The position numbers were made by a program, and so were the translations under genes. From positions 259,181-323,180 of the forward strand of contig JXTB01000176.1 in NCBI GenBank assembly GCA_002914805.1: DNA of 64,000 bases, written 5' to 3'. The notes below the pieces were generated by a model. That model searched no databases and was not told the DNA's origin. It saw only the letters and a list, made by a program, of their open reading frames with translations. Source of the stretch: Parasponia andersonii (lineage: Eukaryota > Streptophyta > Magnoliopsida > Rosales > Cannabaceae). Below are positions 1 through 12,299 of this stretch, piece after piece (position 1 is the first letter of the stretch; each line of letters starts with the position of its first letter).

Positions 1-1740
1 AATTTGAAGATATGGAAACACCAATAGAGTAAGAAAAAGTTCATCAGGAGGCTATTACTTCACCTTCCTCACCAACATCATCCATTCATGGAGATTTACC
101 TCTATCTTTCTTAACTAAGAGGCATGAAGAACGTACTAAAAGTCTTGAAGATCTATATGAGGTGACCGATAGACTCAAAAACCTCACTTTATTTTTCCTA
201 TTTGTTGATTGTGAACTGATGAACTTCCAGAGGCTGTACAAGATGAAAAATGGAGGAATGTGATGGATGATGAAGTCAAAGCCATAGAGAAAAATGAAAC
301 TTGGGAACTATCCACTCTTCCTAAAGGTCATTAAACTATCGGTGTAAAATGGGTATACAAGGTGAAGAAGAATTTCAACGGAGAGGTAGAAAAATACAAA
401 GTAAGGTTAGTTGCGAAAGGCTATAGTCAAAGAGATGGCATTGACTACGACAAGGTATTCGCTCCTATTGCACGATTAGAAACTATAAGACTAATTATTT
501 CTCTTGCTGCTTAGAACAAATGGAAGATTCATCAGATGAATGTAAAGTCCGCATTTCTGAATGGAGTTCTTGAAGAAGAAGTCTATATCGAACAACCATT
601 GGGTTATAAGATAAAAGAGTATAAAGATAAGATTTTGAAGCTAAAGAAGGCTCTTTACGGTCTAAATCAAGCACCAAGAGCATGGAACAGTCAAATTGAC
701 AAATATTTTCAAGAGAATGGATTCATTAAGTGCCCTTATGAATATGCTCTCTATGTTAAGTCTAAAGATAGAGATATTCTGGTCATATGCTTTTATGTGA
801 ATGATCTCATATTCACTAGATGTAATCCAAGGATGTTTGACGAATTCAAGAAAGTAATGACACATGAGTTTGAAATGACAGACATCAGACTTATGACGTA
901 CTACCTAGGCATAGAAGTCAAGCAAAAGGAAGAAAGCATCTTTATCTCTCAAGAAATCTATTCAAATAAGATCCTAAAGAAGTTCAATATGGATGATTGC
1001 AAGCCGATAAGTACACCAGTGGAGTGTGGAATAAAATTATTCAAAGACGATGAAGCAGAAAAGATGGATCTAACACTCTTTAAGAGCCTTGTTGGATACC
1101 TTTGGTTCTTGACATGCACAAGGCCCGATATTCTCTATGCAACTGGACTAGTGATCATTACATGGAAAATCCAACAATTACTCACTTCAAAGATGCAAAG
1201 AGAATTCTCTGTTACCTAAAAGGTACGATCAATCTTGGCTTGTTCTATTGAGTTTCTAATGATTACAAACTTGTTGGTTACAATGATAGTGATTGGACCG
1301 GAGATACTGATGATCAAAAAAGAAGAACTGGTTTTGTATTTTTCATAGGAGAAACCACCTTCACTTAGGTATCTAAGAAACAACCAATTGTCACCTTTTC
1401 AATATGCGAAGCTGAGTACGGAGCTGCTACATCATATGTTAGTCATACAATCTGGCTAAGAGGGTAGTTGAAAGAGTTAAACATACCTCAAAGGAGCCAA
1501 CATATATTTGTATCAACAATAAGTCAGCAATAGCTTTGGCTAAAAATCCAGTCTTCCATGACCAAAGCAAGCATATCGACACTCGCTATCATTACATAAG
1601 AGAATGTATTGCAAATAAAGAAGAACAATTGGAGTATGTGAGATCACATGATCAGATTGCTGATATTTTCATCAAGCCAGTCAAGTTTGAAGACTTCACA
1701 AGATTAAGAAACTTACTTGGTATTATAAAACAAGTTTAAG
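1..1740 (+). pseudogene. Ty1/copia pol fragment (RT and RNase H), decayed
   Basis: This is the 3' part of a copia polyprotein gene; the 5' part lies before the window. Reading across frames one sees GVKWVYKVK and [13 protein letters not shown] (about 340-450), the RT core MNVKSAFLNGVLEEEVY (from 536), YGLNQAPRAWN (from 656), the catalytic box, then SLVGYLWFLTCTRPDI (from 1086) and the RNase H tail KHIDTRYHYIREC to the end at 1739. The catalytic box at 794-805 reads YVND where copia RTs have YVDD, so the enzyme would be inactive. Several in-frame stops (for example at 333 and 512) and frame breaks near 1220-1530 confirm decay. The order RT then RNase H followed directly by a polypurine tract and LTR is normal for copia. 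I am confident in the family; the lineage is not resolved. Confidence 0.93.
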
Positions 1741-1750
1741 GGGAGGGTAT
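1739..1750 (+). other. polypurine tract of the first copia element
   Basis: A purine run (AGGGGAGGG) follows the pol stop codon and abuts the TG that opens the LTR. This is the usual plus-strand primer site of copia elements. Confidence 0.75.
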
Positions 1751-2215
1751 TGAAAATAAATTTGTTTAAGCCCATAAAAAGTATTTTAAACCCATCAACA
1801 TGAGGCCCAATAAGTTAGATTCAACCCAAGTGCAAAGCTCATAAAAGAAAAAACCCAAGTCCAAATTAAAGAAGCCTTCCACCTAGAATCTTCTAGTGTT
1901 AGTTAGATATTAGCTTTTTGCATGTGAATTATTTGATTACTTAGATTATTATTATAAGTGTGTAGAAAAAAATATGTGTGGCTTAAGGATTTTTGTAATT
2001 ATTTATTTGTGTCGTTCTTATTGTTTCTCATGTAGTATAAATACTCTTCTCATTTGAGTTCTAACCATCAAGTAAGAAGCAAAACTTCTAAGAGTGAAGA
2101 GAAGAGAGAAATAAGTATAGTTTCTAGTGAGTGAGTGAGCTTGAAGAGTAAAACTGAGAATTTTCTCTTATAAAAATATTTGAGTGAATAATAAAGTTTA
2201 TTTTACTTTTCAACA
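1751..2215 (+). repeat. 3' LTR of the first copia element
   Basis: The segment starts TGAAAATAAA straight after the polypurine tract and ends CAACA, the usual TG...CA form. It is about 465 bp. A TATA box (TATAAATA, 2036-2043) lies about two thirds of the way in, as expected for the U3/R boundary. The partner 5' LTR is outside the window, so the ends are inferred from motifs and not from LTR-to-LTR alignment. The five bases after it (CGCAA) would be the target duplication. Confidence 0.75.
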
Positions 2216-3050
2216 CGCAAGCAGCTTGAACGAAAGGGACCTCAAGACATCTAGCTTCAGCTCGAGACATCGCCCAACCTGTTGGCTGAGCCTATTTACG
2301 TTTGTTTTCCTTTCTCCAACAGCAGATCACTCATTTCCTAAATCATTTCAAGAATTTTCAACTTGTTGTATCGGCATAACAATTTGAGAGCAATTTTCAA
2401 GGTAGTGGACCAGATCTGATCGTTACATTTTTGTCTGATGTTTGCTGTATTCTATATCTTAAGGTTTGTGATTCACGTAACTTAAAATTCTACGGTTAAT
2501 AATTTGAGCAATTATCTGTTTCATTTGTGTTTTCTTCTCCTTAACTAATCTTTCTTGGGTTTATGACCTTGTAGTTTGAAATTCCAAGGTTTATAGGTTG
2601 AACAATTATCTTTTTCATTTTTGGATTTTTGCTGTCTATTGCTTAGCACTTTATAGTTTTAGAGTTTACAGTTCTTGTAATCTGAAATTCGAGTTCTACC
2701 AAAACAATTAAGATTCAGATTTTTATTCGGTTATAGGATTATCATTCCTGTAATTTGTAATTTCGAGAATAGATTGAAATTTACCAAACCAATCAGATTC
2801 AAGAATCAATGGCAGTTTTGTATAGTTGTAGGGTTGAGAATTATTGTAATTTGAAGTTGTGAAGTTCTGAGTTTAGATTGAACGTTTACCAAAACAATCA
2901 AGATCCCTTTATGTAAATCAATTTTGAGATTATTAATCTTACCATTTAAGTAATCTTTTGATTGAGATTTCATTGATCTCTTCCCTTCTCTCAGTGTGAT
3001 TATGGAAGGCCAAGCTCAAGGTATAGGTGAAGCTATAAAATTATCTCAAT
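2216..3050 (+). other. possible leader and first exon of a disrupted gene
   Basis: Right after the copia LTR comes a moderately GC-rich stretch ending in a possible 5' splice site (TTTTCAAG|GTAGTGG, about 2403). A T-rich, intron-like stretch follows, ending in a plausible 3' splice site (TTCTCTCAG, about 2993), and then an ATG at 3002 opening MEGQAQGIGEAIKLSQF. The stop comes after 17 residues unless the message is spliced at CAAG|GTATAG (about 3022). This has the look of a 5' leader, leader intron and short first coding exon, but I see no downstream exons and recognise no protein. It could equally be non-coding. Confidence 0.2.
2458..2910 (+). repeat. degenerate 80-90 bp tandem repeat, about five units
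   Basis: Units begin near 2460, 2565, 2651, 2731 and 2820. Each carries a core like TTATAG(g)TT, then TGTAATTTGAAATTC, then TTTACCAAAACAATCA or TTGAACAATTATC. The last three units are clearest, each ending in ACCAAA(A/C)CAAT(T/C)A. The copies are well diverged, so the array is old. It fills the intron-like stretch of the possible gene relic. Confidence 0.6.
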
Positions 3051-3289
3051 TTTAACTACAAAATTACAACTAATCAACTTTTTAACTAAAGCGAAAAAAT
3101 GTAGAGGATAAAATACATAATATATGATTTATTTTTTATTTTATTTGTTTGTCTTTTTTCACTAGTATTGAGATTTGTAGTCATTGGCAACATAGAGATT
3201 CTTCCCTAGTCCCAATTTCCCTCTCAAGGTATAGAAGATTTAATAAAAAATGAAAGTTAAAAATTATAGTCCTAAATTTGAAATTAAAG

Positions 3290-3535
3290 TGATAATTCAC
3301 GCTTTGTAATAGGGACAAAATCAGAAATAAAAATCTTAATAGGCTAAAATAGAAAATAAAATCTTATATTATATTTAACTATAAAATGACACAAATTATT
3401 AGGATAATGAAAATAAAATCTTGCATCTTATAATAAAGACAAAACTAGAAATAAAAATCTCAACAAGGCAAAAATCAAAAATAAAATAATATATAGTACT
3501 AAATTATAAAATGAAAAAAAATTTAGAAGGGCAAT
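3290..3535 (+). repeat. diverged tandem duplication, unit about 125 bp
   Basis: The text AGGGACAAAATCAGAAATAAA (about 3311) recurs as AAAGACAAAACTAGAAATAAA (about 3435), and both copies run on through an ATATT-rich stretch to CTATAAAATGA. The second copy is followed by a GC-rich patch (about 3530-3560, GCAATGGCTCGCACTTGCC) resembling the end of a non-autonomous transposon, but I could not pair it with an opposite end. Confidence 0.5.
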
Positions 3536-3540
3536 GGCTC

Positions 3541-4324
3541 GCACTTGCCCCCTGGCTCGGCCTTGATTACATGAACATAGTACTTTTTTTTTTTTTTTGG
3601 TTCCTAGTGTCTTTTTCATATTTTCAGTATTATTCAGTGTTGTCTTGTCTCCCATATATATGAAATTACCATGTATATTATATATTTATAGGTTTTTCAT
3701 GTCGTTTTTTCCTGTTGAGTATCAATGTCGTTTTTCGGTTTTATTCTCGCTATTCTAGTTTAACGTCGATTTTCACTAAACTAATAAAGGAAACAAGAAA
3801 TTCAAGAAACAAAACAAACAAAAAGAAGAACGAAGTTTAATTCGAATTGGAAAAAAAGAAAAAAACAAGTAAAAAACAAAAGAAGCTTCGTGAAAGTGTA
3901 ATCCAAACTCCAAAACATTTATGTTTGTATACATACACTGATACACATATATATATATATATATATACACTTTTTTTCTCAAGAAAATCATAAAAGAAAG
4001 AAGAAGAAATTATTATATTGCAAAAAACTCAACAAGAATATTAGGGGAAAAAAACATGCACGCATGAGATGAGATATTGAGAGAAAGAAATTAGGTCAAA
4101 TAAATTTAAGTTGAAACCTTAGAGTCGGAGCTCAAGAAAACGTCATTACATGTGCCTCGAGGGTAAAGAAGGTCGTAATCAAGAAAGGGCACATGAGAAC
4201 AGCACAGCCTCGATGAGGACGTCTTGGTCCCCCAAGGTGTACGCGTTGATTTGCCGGTCATTCTTGATTGAACAGATGGAATAGTGAGAGAGATAATGGG
4301 AGTGACCGGAACGAGGTATGCATG
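3541..4324. other. intergenic, no gene recognised
   Basis: This stretch holds poly-T, (TA)n and A-rich runs. Between 4110 and 4320 is a GC-richer patch. On the minus strand it reads open for about 45 residues in one frame (ending QDVLIEAVLFSCALS at 4179), and a second frame is open alongside. I recognise neither, and the patch is too short to call an exon. Confidence 0.4.
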
Positions 4325-4935
4325 TATATACTTTTCTTTTGTCAGGTACTTACAACAAACTCTCAAATATTGGCTATATAATACATAAACATACATACAC
4401 ATATACATTCACTTTTTTTCTTGTAAACCAATTACAACTTTCTCTAAAATATTGGCCCGTAAAATTGTTGCGGTAATACAATATTACAGAATGTAATATG
4501 TGAGTGTTTTTCAACCGATAAAAAAAAGGAAAAGAAAAGAATATCATATATGTGAGTTTATTCTGAGAGAGCACTAATCCTTTGAGGCATTTTTGGTGTG
4601 CTATACTATCATCGAAAGCAGAAAGCTTAATTATTATTTTTTGATTCTTAGTTTCTACCCAATCTAAATAATTGTCATCTTTATAGAAAAGTAAAATTAA
4701 GTTTCTTTTGAAGGAGACATGTACTGTACTGTACGAGATATGTAGTTATATACTTTTCTTTTGTCAAGTACTTACAAAAAAACTCTCAAAAGAAAAGGAT
4801 ATAATTATATAATATATGTGGGTTTATGTAGAGAGCACTAAACGTTTGGGGGCATTTTTGGTGCCATACTACCCAATTTAAATAATTACCATCTTTATAG
4901 AAAAGTAAAATTAAATTTCTTTTGAAGGTGACATG
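4325..4935 (+). repeat. tandem duplication, second copy internally shortened
   Basis: Copy 1 (about 4325-4724) and copy 2 (about 4748-4935) share three blocks in the same order. These are TATATACTTTTCTTTTGTCA(G/A)GTACTTAC, then GAGAGCACTAA...GGCATTTTTGGTG, then CCATCTTTATAGAAAAGTAAAATTAA ending at GACATGTACT. Copy 2 lacks about 160 bp between the first and second blocks and about 50 bp before the third. Sequence within the blocks is very similar, so the duplication is fairly recent. Confidence 0.75.
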
Positions 4936-5025
4936 TACTAGTTTATCAGGCTTATGTTGTAATAATCCAGTTTTTTTAAGAGAAAATGGTCATTTGACCA
5001 GTTTTTTTTTTTTTTTTTTTAAACA

Positions 5026-5058
<33 letters not shown>

Positions 5059-5059
5059 G

Positions 5060-7271
5060 CTCTCTCTCTCTCGTCCCTCCCTTTCCCCGACTCATTCTTT
5101 CTCTCGTTCTCACCGTCGCTCTCGGCCGAAGGAAGACGGACGAATGCTGGAGCCGCTGCAGCCACCGTTCGACCTGCCGGACCACCGGCGGAGTCCTCTA
5201 GCGCCACCAGCAACTTGTTCCGCTCGTCCCCGGTCGCCGTCGTGCTTCGTATTGCCAGAAAATGCCATTAATGGCTGTGAGGGAGTTTCGATTTCCAAAG
5301 ATGATTCCGGCCGTCTCAGGTTGCGTTCTTGGGCTCATTGGATTTGTCTCGTCGAGAGGAACCTTAAGGTATATATTTCACGATCCCATTTTGCCCGGTT
5401 TGAAAGTTGCCATTTTTAGGTGTTTTGAGTTTCAAATTTTAGTTTTTAATCTGACCGTTAGATTTTATTTTTATTATCATTTTTGGAATGTACTCGGAAA
5501 ATAAAGAAGTTTAATATATATATTGACTATATTTGGTGACCAGCACGAAAATCAAGTTATATGTCTAGTTTTGTGTCACTGGTCCAGTGTCAGTCTAGAT
5601 CCGAATTGATCAAGTTATATGTCTAACTTAGCTATTTTGGATATTAGGAATTCAATGAAGAGGTCTGTTCATTGATTCGAAGCTTCGTTGAGAAGTTGAT
5701 TTTTCCCAAGTGAGCGATCAAAGGTGTGGAATTGATTCCTGACCCTCCGAACGATCGTCCAATTGATACCTTGAGCATCCAATAGCGTGGTATCACTATT
5801 CGAGTGAGGTAGGGATTCAATTACCTCTCTTTTACATCGTTTGTGAATAAAACTTATTTTCTACAACATATGAGAACAAACGTAATTTTATAACTTTTAA
5901 ATATCTGTAATGGAATTGAATGGTATGATCTATATATTGGATTGCTCTGAGACTTTTTAGAGTGCAGGTTATTTTTGGGAATATTAAAATAAGGACGTTA
6001 TACTGCCAATTTTTCTACAAAATTTAATTAATCATTTTATTAAAGACTAGAGCATCATTTGAACTTAAATTACTGCATGGTTATTTTTACACATCAGTTC
6101 AGAGTACACGTATCATAGGATTACACATGAGTCCCAAGTTAGCATCATGGGGTTTTTACAGTGTGGCGTTGTAGCTCCACCAACGGTGCAGAGTCCGTGA
6201 ACCCGCATTGTATATTTCTTCTGATTACCTCCCCATTTGACAGGTGTAGGCAATGTGGTTGCCCCTTCAGGTTTGGTAGATGACACACGGGTGTCCCCTC
6301 CAGTTATGGGCTTGGTGTCAGGCAGGTTTTATGGCACAAGTAGTGCCAACACCCTGGTTTCTATTGATGAGGGGTAGTGAACTCATGGGTATGAGTAAAT
6401 TTGTGTCATGTATTTGTGGACTGATTGATTTTTTTATATCATGTTTTCTATATATCTATATATGTAGATATATATATATATACATTTATATATACGATAA
6501 CAGACTATTGATTTTGAATAACATATATTTATATTCATATATATATATATATATATATATGTATACACACTATTAGCTTTGGAAATGAATATGTATAAGT
6601 ACATAAACATGGTTTTGCAAAAAAGGTATTTTTGGACTAAACTGATCATGCATGGGCTTTCAATCACTAAAAGAGTTTTTACATAAGATAACAGCTTTCT
6701 TACTGAGCTCTTGAGCTTACTCCTCCTATTTTTCCCCCCTATCAGGTGATTGTTTATTCAAGTCGGTTGTCCCGTTGGCTAGGCAAGTTGCTTGACTAAT
6801 GCTTGTCATCCTCTCCCTCTTCGGTTGGTCCTCCTACCTTGTTTTATTCTTTTTTCCTCAGGTTTATCTATGTGGCTAAGTTTCTTGTTCCTAATATGTG
6901 ATTGTATGAGGACGTAGTTTCTACTATTCGAGGATTTAAGGTATAAATGGGATATTATTATTCCCAATGAGCATATTTTAAAGTTTTAAGCACTTGAAAT
7001 TTTGACAAGATTATAAGTTACATTTTAGACATTCAAGTTAAAGATTTGAAAAACCTATTAAGTCAATATTGTATTTCTCTTAAATCAAGATTTGTATAAC
7101 TTCACTATATTTTCCTGATATTAAATCGGTGTATCTATTTTTATAAATTAAACTAAATATGAACCTCTTTCATACAAAATTTCCAACGATTTGAGGACTG
7201 AAATGAAAATCCAAGTACTTGATTTTCTCTTAATTTTATAAAATTCTTACTCTAGGATTTAGGTTGTGACA
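5060..7271 (+). repeat. gypsy LTR relic A (Tekay-like family), 5' truncated
   Basis: The segment follows the layout of the LTRs of the complete element at 12300-30453. A GC-rich patch (5090-5350) is followed by CTGACCGTTAGATTTTA (about 5452), AAGTTATATGTCTA (about 5552 and 5612), the block GAGGTAGGGATTCAATTAC (about 5804), short TGCCCC(T/C)TC(A/C)GGTT repeats (6255-6320), and the terminal GGATTTAGGTTGTGACA ending at 7271. The opening TGTGAAATCC part is missing; the left edge falls in a poly-T/(AT)n tract near 5000-5058. No internal coding region is attached, so it is a solo or truncated LTR. Open frames in its GC-rich patch are not genes. Confidence 0.75.
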
Positions 7272-8754
7272 TATGTAGAGTACAAAATGTTTAACTGTAT
7301 ACCCCGCTTGTAAAACTCATTTTGTGGTGTTATTAAAAAAAAAAAAAGGCTCGTTGTGTGGTGGAGGCTTATGATGCATTATATAAGTTACGTGTAACTC
7401 AAATTAAATATATTTTAGTAGCTCAATTGTCACTTTTCGCTTTTCTCTTCTCACCTATTTTTTAAATAAACATCTTTTTAAACTTTAAAAATGAAATATT
7501 TTCTAAATTAATACACCCCTTTTAATATTTGTTATTCCAAATTTGGATGTGAATAAAATCAAATATTGACATATCTTACCCTACTCACTAGTTTAAAAGA
7601 TCTCTCACACCCACTTTTATCTTCTTCATTCTTCAACCTCATACTTTGTTGATAAAATTCACCACGTATGTCATAGAATTGTTTTTAATATTTTTTGTTT
7701 AAAAAAATACATAAATGAACTTTTGGGCATAACTCAAAATATTAATTTTTTTTAGGCTTCACGAGATATCTGAGTTAATTTTAAGAGTTCTTGAGTGAGA
7801 ATGTTTAATTTATAGGGTTTTTGAGAGAGAGAATTTAACAAAAGAGTTGAAGTTTAGAATATATAGTATATTCATCCATTATAATACTAACTTAATCTAA
7901 TAAAATGATTTTGATTTTGTAGATTTTTTTCAAAGGATATTTTGTTTTATTCGATTGTATTTGGGGTGTGTTAAGAAAGAATTGTCTAATTGAGAAAGAA
8001 AATTTTAGTATTTAATATTATATTTGATCATTCATATAAATTTATTATTGTCATTAATTTAAAATTAAAAGAAAGGGTGGGAAGAGAAGCAAAATGGTGA
8101 CAATTACGCACCCATATATTTATTTATATTGGCAAAGGCTAGAGGGGTGAACGAATTTTTTTTCACCACCCAAAGATATGATGGTGGTGAAACTTTTAAG
8201 CCACTGGATCCTAAATCGTACGGTTCACAAGTGCTAGGTAGAAAGGAGCTTATTGTTATTTTGCACCTTGTCTTCTTCTCTTTTGACTATTTAATGCTCA
8301 AATGTCCTTCTCTCTCTCTCCTTTTCACTTGAACATGGCTGCTGAATGGCACTTGAAGGACCAGATGCATACGCTCCAAAATCCGTTCTACTCTCAAGTG
8401 TTCTCCGGCAATCACCATGGCCGGCCTTGTGCAGTGACTCCGACGATGCTTCCCTCAAATGCACACCTCATATTGTTTTTCGTTGCCTATACCGCCACCA
8501 ATATCGCCCATCCCGCTCTTCGTCATACCCACGTGTGTCATCATTTAAGACCTTTTCTTTTCCTTCTCTTCTTTTCGACCTCAAAATGATTATGTCAATT
8601 AAAACAATATAACATTATTTATCCTTGACTCATATTATTATTATGGATATTGTTCTTGTGTTTACTTATTTGTGCTTCAATTGAGGAGTGCTATTGTGCT
8701 AAATTTATCAATATGCCCAAAATTAATTTTGTTCTCTTTTTCCGTGACGGATGA
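7272..8754. other. intergenic, one possible small gene relic
   Basis: Mostly AT-rich DNA without recognisable coding. At 8335-8589 a CT-rich, leader-like stretch precedes an ATG opening MAAEWHLKDQMHTLQ. The frame runs about 85 residues before a stop. The first 50 residues have a balanced composition, then it becomes a low-complexity hydrophobic run. A second frame over the same bases (8346-8612) is also open. I recognise neither and see no downstream exon, so a gene relic is only a possibility. Confidence 0.3.
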
Positions 8755-10610
8755 TGTAAAATCCCGAAATATTAAAAGGGTATTTTAGTTTTTTACCATT
8801 CTTAGAATTAAAAATAATGAAATTCATTAATTAAAACTTTGGGTTTAATTGAAATAAAAGATTAAATTCTGGGGCTATTTCGTAATTTCCAAGGATTAAA
8901 GAGAAAAACAATTTGAAAAGTTAGGGTAAAAGTGAAATTTTTAAAAAATATTAACGCCCGTTAGGGCTGGTACATGTGGCCCTCCTCCCACTTCCCATTT
9001 CTTCTTCTCTCTCTTCCCTTCAACTTCTCTCTGTTCTCCCGACCAACGATGCCCATAGGTCCTCTGCCATTAAACGTCATTCGGCCAATAGTGATGGTCG
9101 CCGATCACCCAGGCCGCATCTTCATCTCTAAAAACCCACCCTTAGCTAGAAGTTAGAGCCCCGTCGTCGCCTCTATCTCCAGCGATATAGTGAGCTCAAG
9201 TTGCGGGAATAAATCGTCGCCAGTGACGATTCCGGCAACCGTTGGACCTCCGATTGGTCTCTTTCAATTCCTTTTGATGAGAGGAAGCTCGTGGAATTTA
9301 GTGGAGATATTTGTTTCTCCATTCAAGGCTTCGTAGGAAAAATGACATTTCAAACCAAATGATCGAGAGTTCAAACACGATGCCCGATCCTCCGAACAAT
9401 ATCCAAACGACGTCAAATGTCCTCCAAAGCACTGTAATGCCGTTTGGACACTCGATTGAGATAGGTTCAATTACCTCGTTTTACACATATTTTAATTTAA
9501 AATTTACATTATGACTATTTTGTGAAAAATCATAAATTAAACGATATTAAAATCTTGGATTGTTTTGGAAATAGACTGTGTGACTTTTATACATATTTGT
9601 AAAATCGTGATTATGGGGTGATTTAGCGGATTTGCTGCACATGGTATAGAAAATTCCAAAATAATATCAAGTAGAGTTTTAAAGTATTGTTTGGTTAAGT
9701 TTTGCATAGTTATTATATATCTTATTACATGTTGTACATACTATAGGATCACACATGAGATACATCCTAGACATCGCAATATTTAGTGGGCGGCCAGTAT
9801 CTCCACTCTTGGTGAGAGCTAGTAAACCTATTTAGGGTCTTCTGATTACCCTTCCCCCCATTCAGTAGGCATAGGCATTCAATTGCCCCTCCGGTTCAGT
9901 AGGAATAGATATATAGGTATCCTTCCGTATTCTGGGATAAGTATCAGGAAGAAAGTACTTAATACATATAGTACGAGTTACTCTAGTTTGTGATGAGATG
10001 ATGTGTACAAGTTACACATAGTATGAGTTAGTCTAGGCAGCCAGTATCCCTGCTCTTGGGATAATTTATGATATGTACAATCTTGTGATTCTGGTTTTTG
10101 TTTTGAATATGTGATTATTCTAGATTTTAATTATTTTATAAACTTAGTTTATAAATGGATTTTGGAGAAAAGGTATTAACTATGTAGGTTTGGTAAAAAT
10201 TGCATCCATTTAAAAAGGTAATTGAGTTTCTACTAAGCATGTAAATGCTCATCTCCCCCACTTCCTCCCATTTTTCAAGTGTCGAATTACTTATAATAAT
10301 TGTCATGGTAGCTAGACAAGTCGTTTGGCTTGTACATGCAGTTCTATTCCTATTTCCTGTAGGTGTTTATATCTTGTATGATTCTCTTTATTCGTTCAAA
10401 TATTTAGCCAAGTTTAACGTTATTACTAAGTGGATGTATGAGAACAACAATACTTCATATTTAAGTGAAGTATTTTCTTAAAAAATATATATTAATGAGA
10501 GGTTTCCTTAATTTGAATTTTACTTATTTGTGAGGACTAAAAATTAAAACTGTAAGTACTTAATTTCCTGGAATTTTAGAAAATTCATTGTTTATCACTA
10601 TTTTCACATA
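8755..10610 (+). repeat. gypsy LTR relic B (Tekay-like family), probable solo LTR
   Basis: It opens TGTAAAATCCCG at 8755, the diverged counterpart of the TGTGAAATCCC start of the complete element. The same landmarks follow: a GC-rich patch (8955-9260), a run of CAAACGACGTCAAAT (about 9405) matching the CCAAACGACGCCAAAC of the other LTRs, GATTGAGATAGGTTCAATTACC (about 9453), and short repeats around GGGCGGCCAGTATC (9788) and GTAGGCATAGGCATTC. The right end is not sharp; I place it near 10610 by position relative to the others. I found no target duplication and no internal region. Confidence 0.65.
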
Positions 10611-11712
10611 AAATTACTAAAAAATCACGGCTTTGGATTTCTGATGGTGATAGATCATGGGCTAGTTTTAATATAGATGGTATTTCTGATTTTGGATCCT
10701 TAATTGTATACATCCTATTTTGATTGCCTTAATTGTAAGGCATTTGCTTCAACAGAAGATTATTTTTCTCTATGAGGTATTGCAAAAGAGGAGGCCAATT
10801 TGATAATCTATCCAATTTTTGTCGTTCTTTTAATCATATGATGTAAAACGTGGATCATGTATTTCTTCACTCTGACTACATCAAAGCTGCGTAATAACTT
10901 GCCGAAGGAACTAAACTGTTTTTTTTCACTTTTTCTTTCCCTTTTTATCACGGGAATATTTTGAAGTAGGTTACGGTTCGAGAAAGAAGCTCATGGTGAA
11001 CAATATATGACTTTGGTTTGGCTATTACCTTTAAAGGAACAAGATAACTTTCGGACTAATTATCAGACATTTTAATTTCATGAAAAGGCGTAAATATTTT
11101 TATTGTTAAAATTCACCATTTTCTTCTTACTAGACTAGATTATCTTATTAATAAAAAATGATTTGGATACAAAAAATAGAGGTTCTATTGGCAACATAAA
11201 GCGTCAAAATAATATAAAATAATGTTACGAGACACTAATAATACGTCAAACACCACATGAGGTATAATTTTATTATTAGGTAATTATAATTAATAAATCT
11301 TACATAGATTCTATCTAAAATATATTTATAAACTGTCGATAATAAACTGTCACACCATGTTTTACTAAACATTATATGAGACCTTTTAATATTACTCAAA
11401 AATATATGGAGCGATCCAATTTTACAAAGAGTAACTAAAAAATATAAAGATAGTCGCTCTTTGAAAATACTTGGTCGTTATGGCCCGTCCTTCAAAATAT
11501 TGGGTCGCTTTATATATTTTGTGTTTGTTCCAATTTACGTAACCTAAAAAATATTTTATTGTTACAATGACAGCCGTTCAAATTCAATTTGAAGAACTAC
11601 ATTTTTCATAGCATGCGACTGTAATACCCATAATTACACCGCTGTCAGTCTTTTCAAAACATCTCGATCAGATCCATTCGAGTTAGATTAATTAAGTCCA
11701 ATCGATCGAGAC
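10611..11712. other. intergenic, no gene recognised
   Basis: AT-rich DNA. The stretch 11400-11520 carries a motif like GAGCGATCCAATTTTACAAAG. A similar one recurs at about 30565, on the far side of the gypsy insertion, so the gypsy element probably landed in an older repeat. No open frame of note. Confidence 0.4.
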
Positions 11713-12299
11713 TTCAACGTTTGTTGAAAAGAATCTCTAGTGGATCTTAACCAATTCGACTAGTTCCAATCAAGAATTAAAACTCTTTCCAAAATAAATC
11801 AAATAGATTATATGTAGAGAGACTGTGAAATCCTGCAAAAAAAAAAATTGTCTCCCAAAAAATTGTAAGGATAAATTGGTCTTTTGATAAAAAAAAAATG
11901 AATGAATTTAAACAGATTTGAGTCTAAGTTTATTTGGACAAAAAATGTAAGAAAAATTTAAAAATTAGGGTCAAAATATAATTATTTAAGGGTGTTTTGA
12001 GAAGATTTTCAGAAAATCAGGTCTAAGTGCAAATAAGCAAAACAGTATCCAATTAACAAGAAATTGACATGTGGCATTACAGTTACGGAAATTGTCTATA
12101 AATCCTTGCATTTTCTCTTTCTACCCGTCGCTCTTTCTCCAGCCACCGTTGGAGCTCGTCGCCACCTGGATTAGACGTGCCATCGACGGCCAACGTCTGT
12201 TGAAAAGAATCTCTAGTGGATCTAAACCAATTCGACTAGTTCCAATCAAGAATTAAAACTCTTTCCAAAATAAATCAAATAGATTATATGTAGAGAGAT
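11713..12299 (+). repeat. 476-bp tandem duplication joining flank and truncated LTR
   Basis: The flank 11713-11823 (CAACGTTTGTTGAAAAGAATC...) recurs at 12189-12299 (CAACGTCTGTTGAAAAGAATC...). Between the two lies 11824-12188, a truncated copy of the gypsy LTR start (TGTGAAATCCTGC...). It runs through the TATA region into the GC-rich patch and stops at GACGGC. The period is 476 bp. The join shares the short sequence CAACGT with the start of the flank, which suggests an end-joining or replication-slip event after the gypsy element had inserted. Confidence 0.85.

Noticed and set aside
4179-4330. Minus-strand readings in a GC-richer patch
   Set aside because: Short, with two competing open frames, no recognised domain and no clear splice sites that keep a frame open further.
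4922-5419. A 165-residue plus-strand open frame and several overlapping minus-strand frames
   Set aside because: It runs through poly-T and (AT)n tracts into the GC-rich patch of LTR relic A. All frames are open there because of composition.
6280-6667. Open frames with long YIYIYI runs on both strands
   Set aside because: They are translations of (TA)n microsatellites. The same applies to 28857-29090.
8302-8612. Two overlapping open frames in a leader-like context
   Set aside because: Two frames over the same bases are equally open, neither matches a family I know, and no second exon is visible. Mentioned in the regional entry only.
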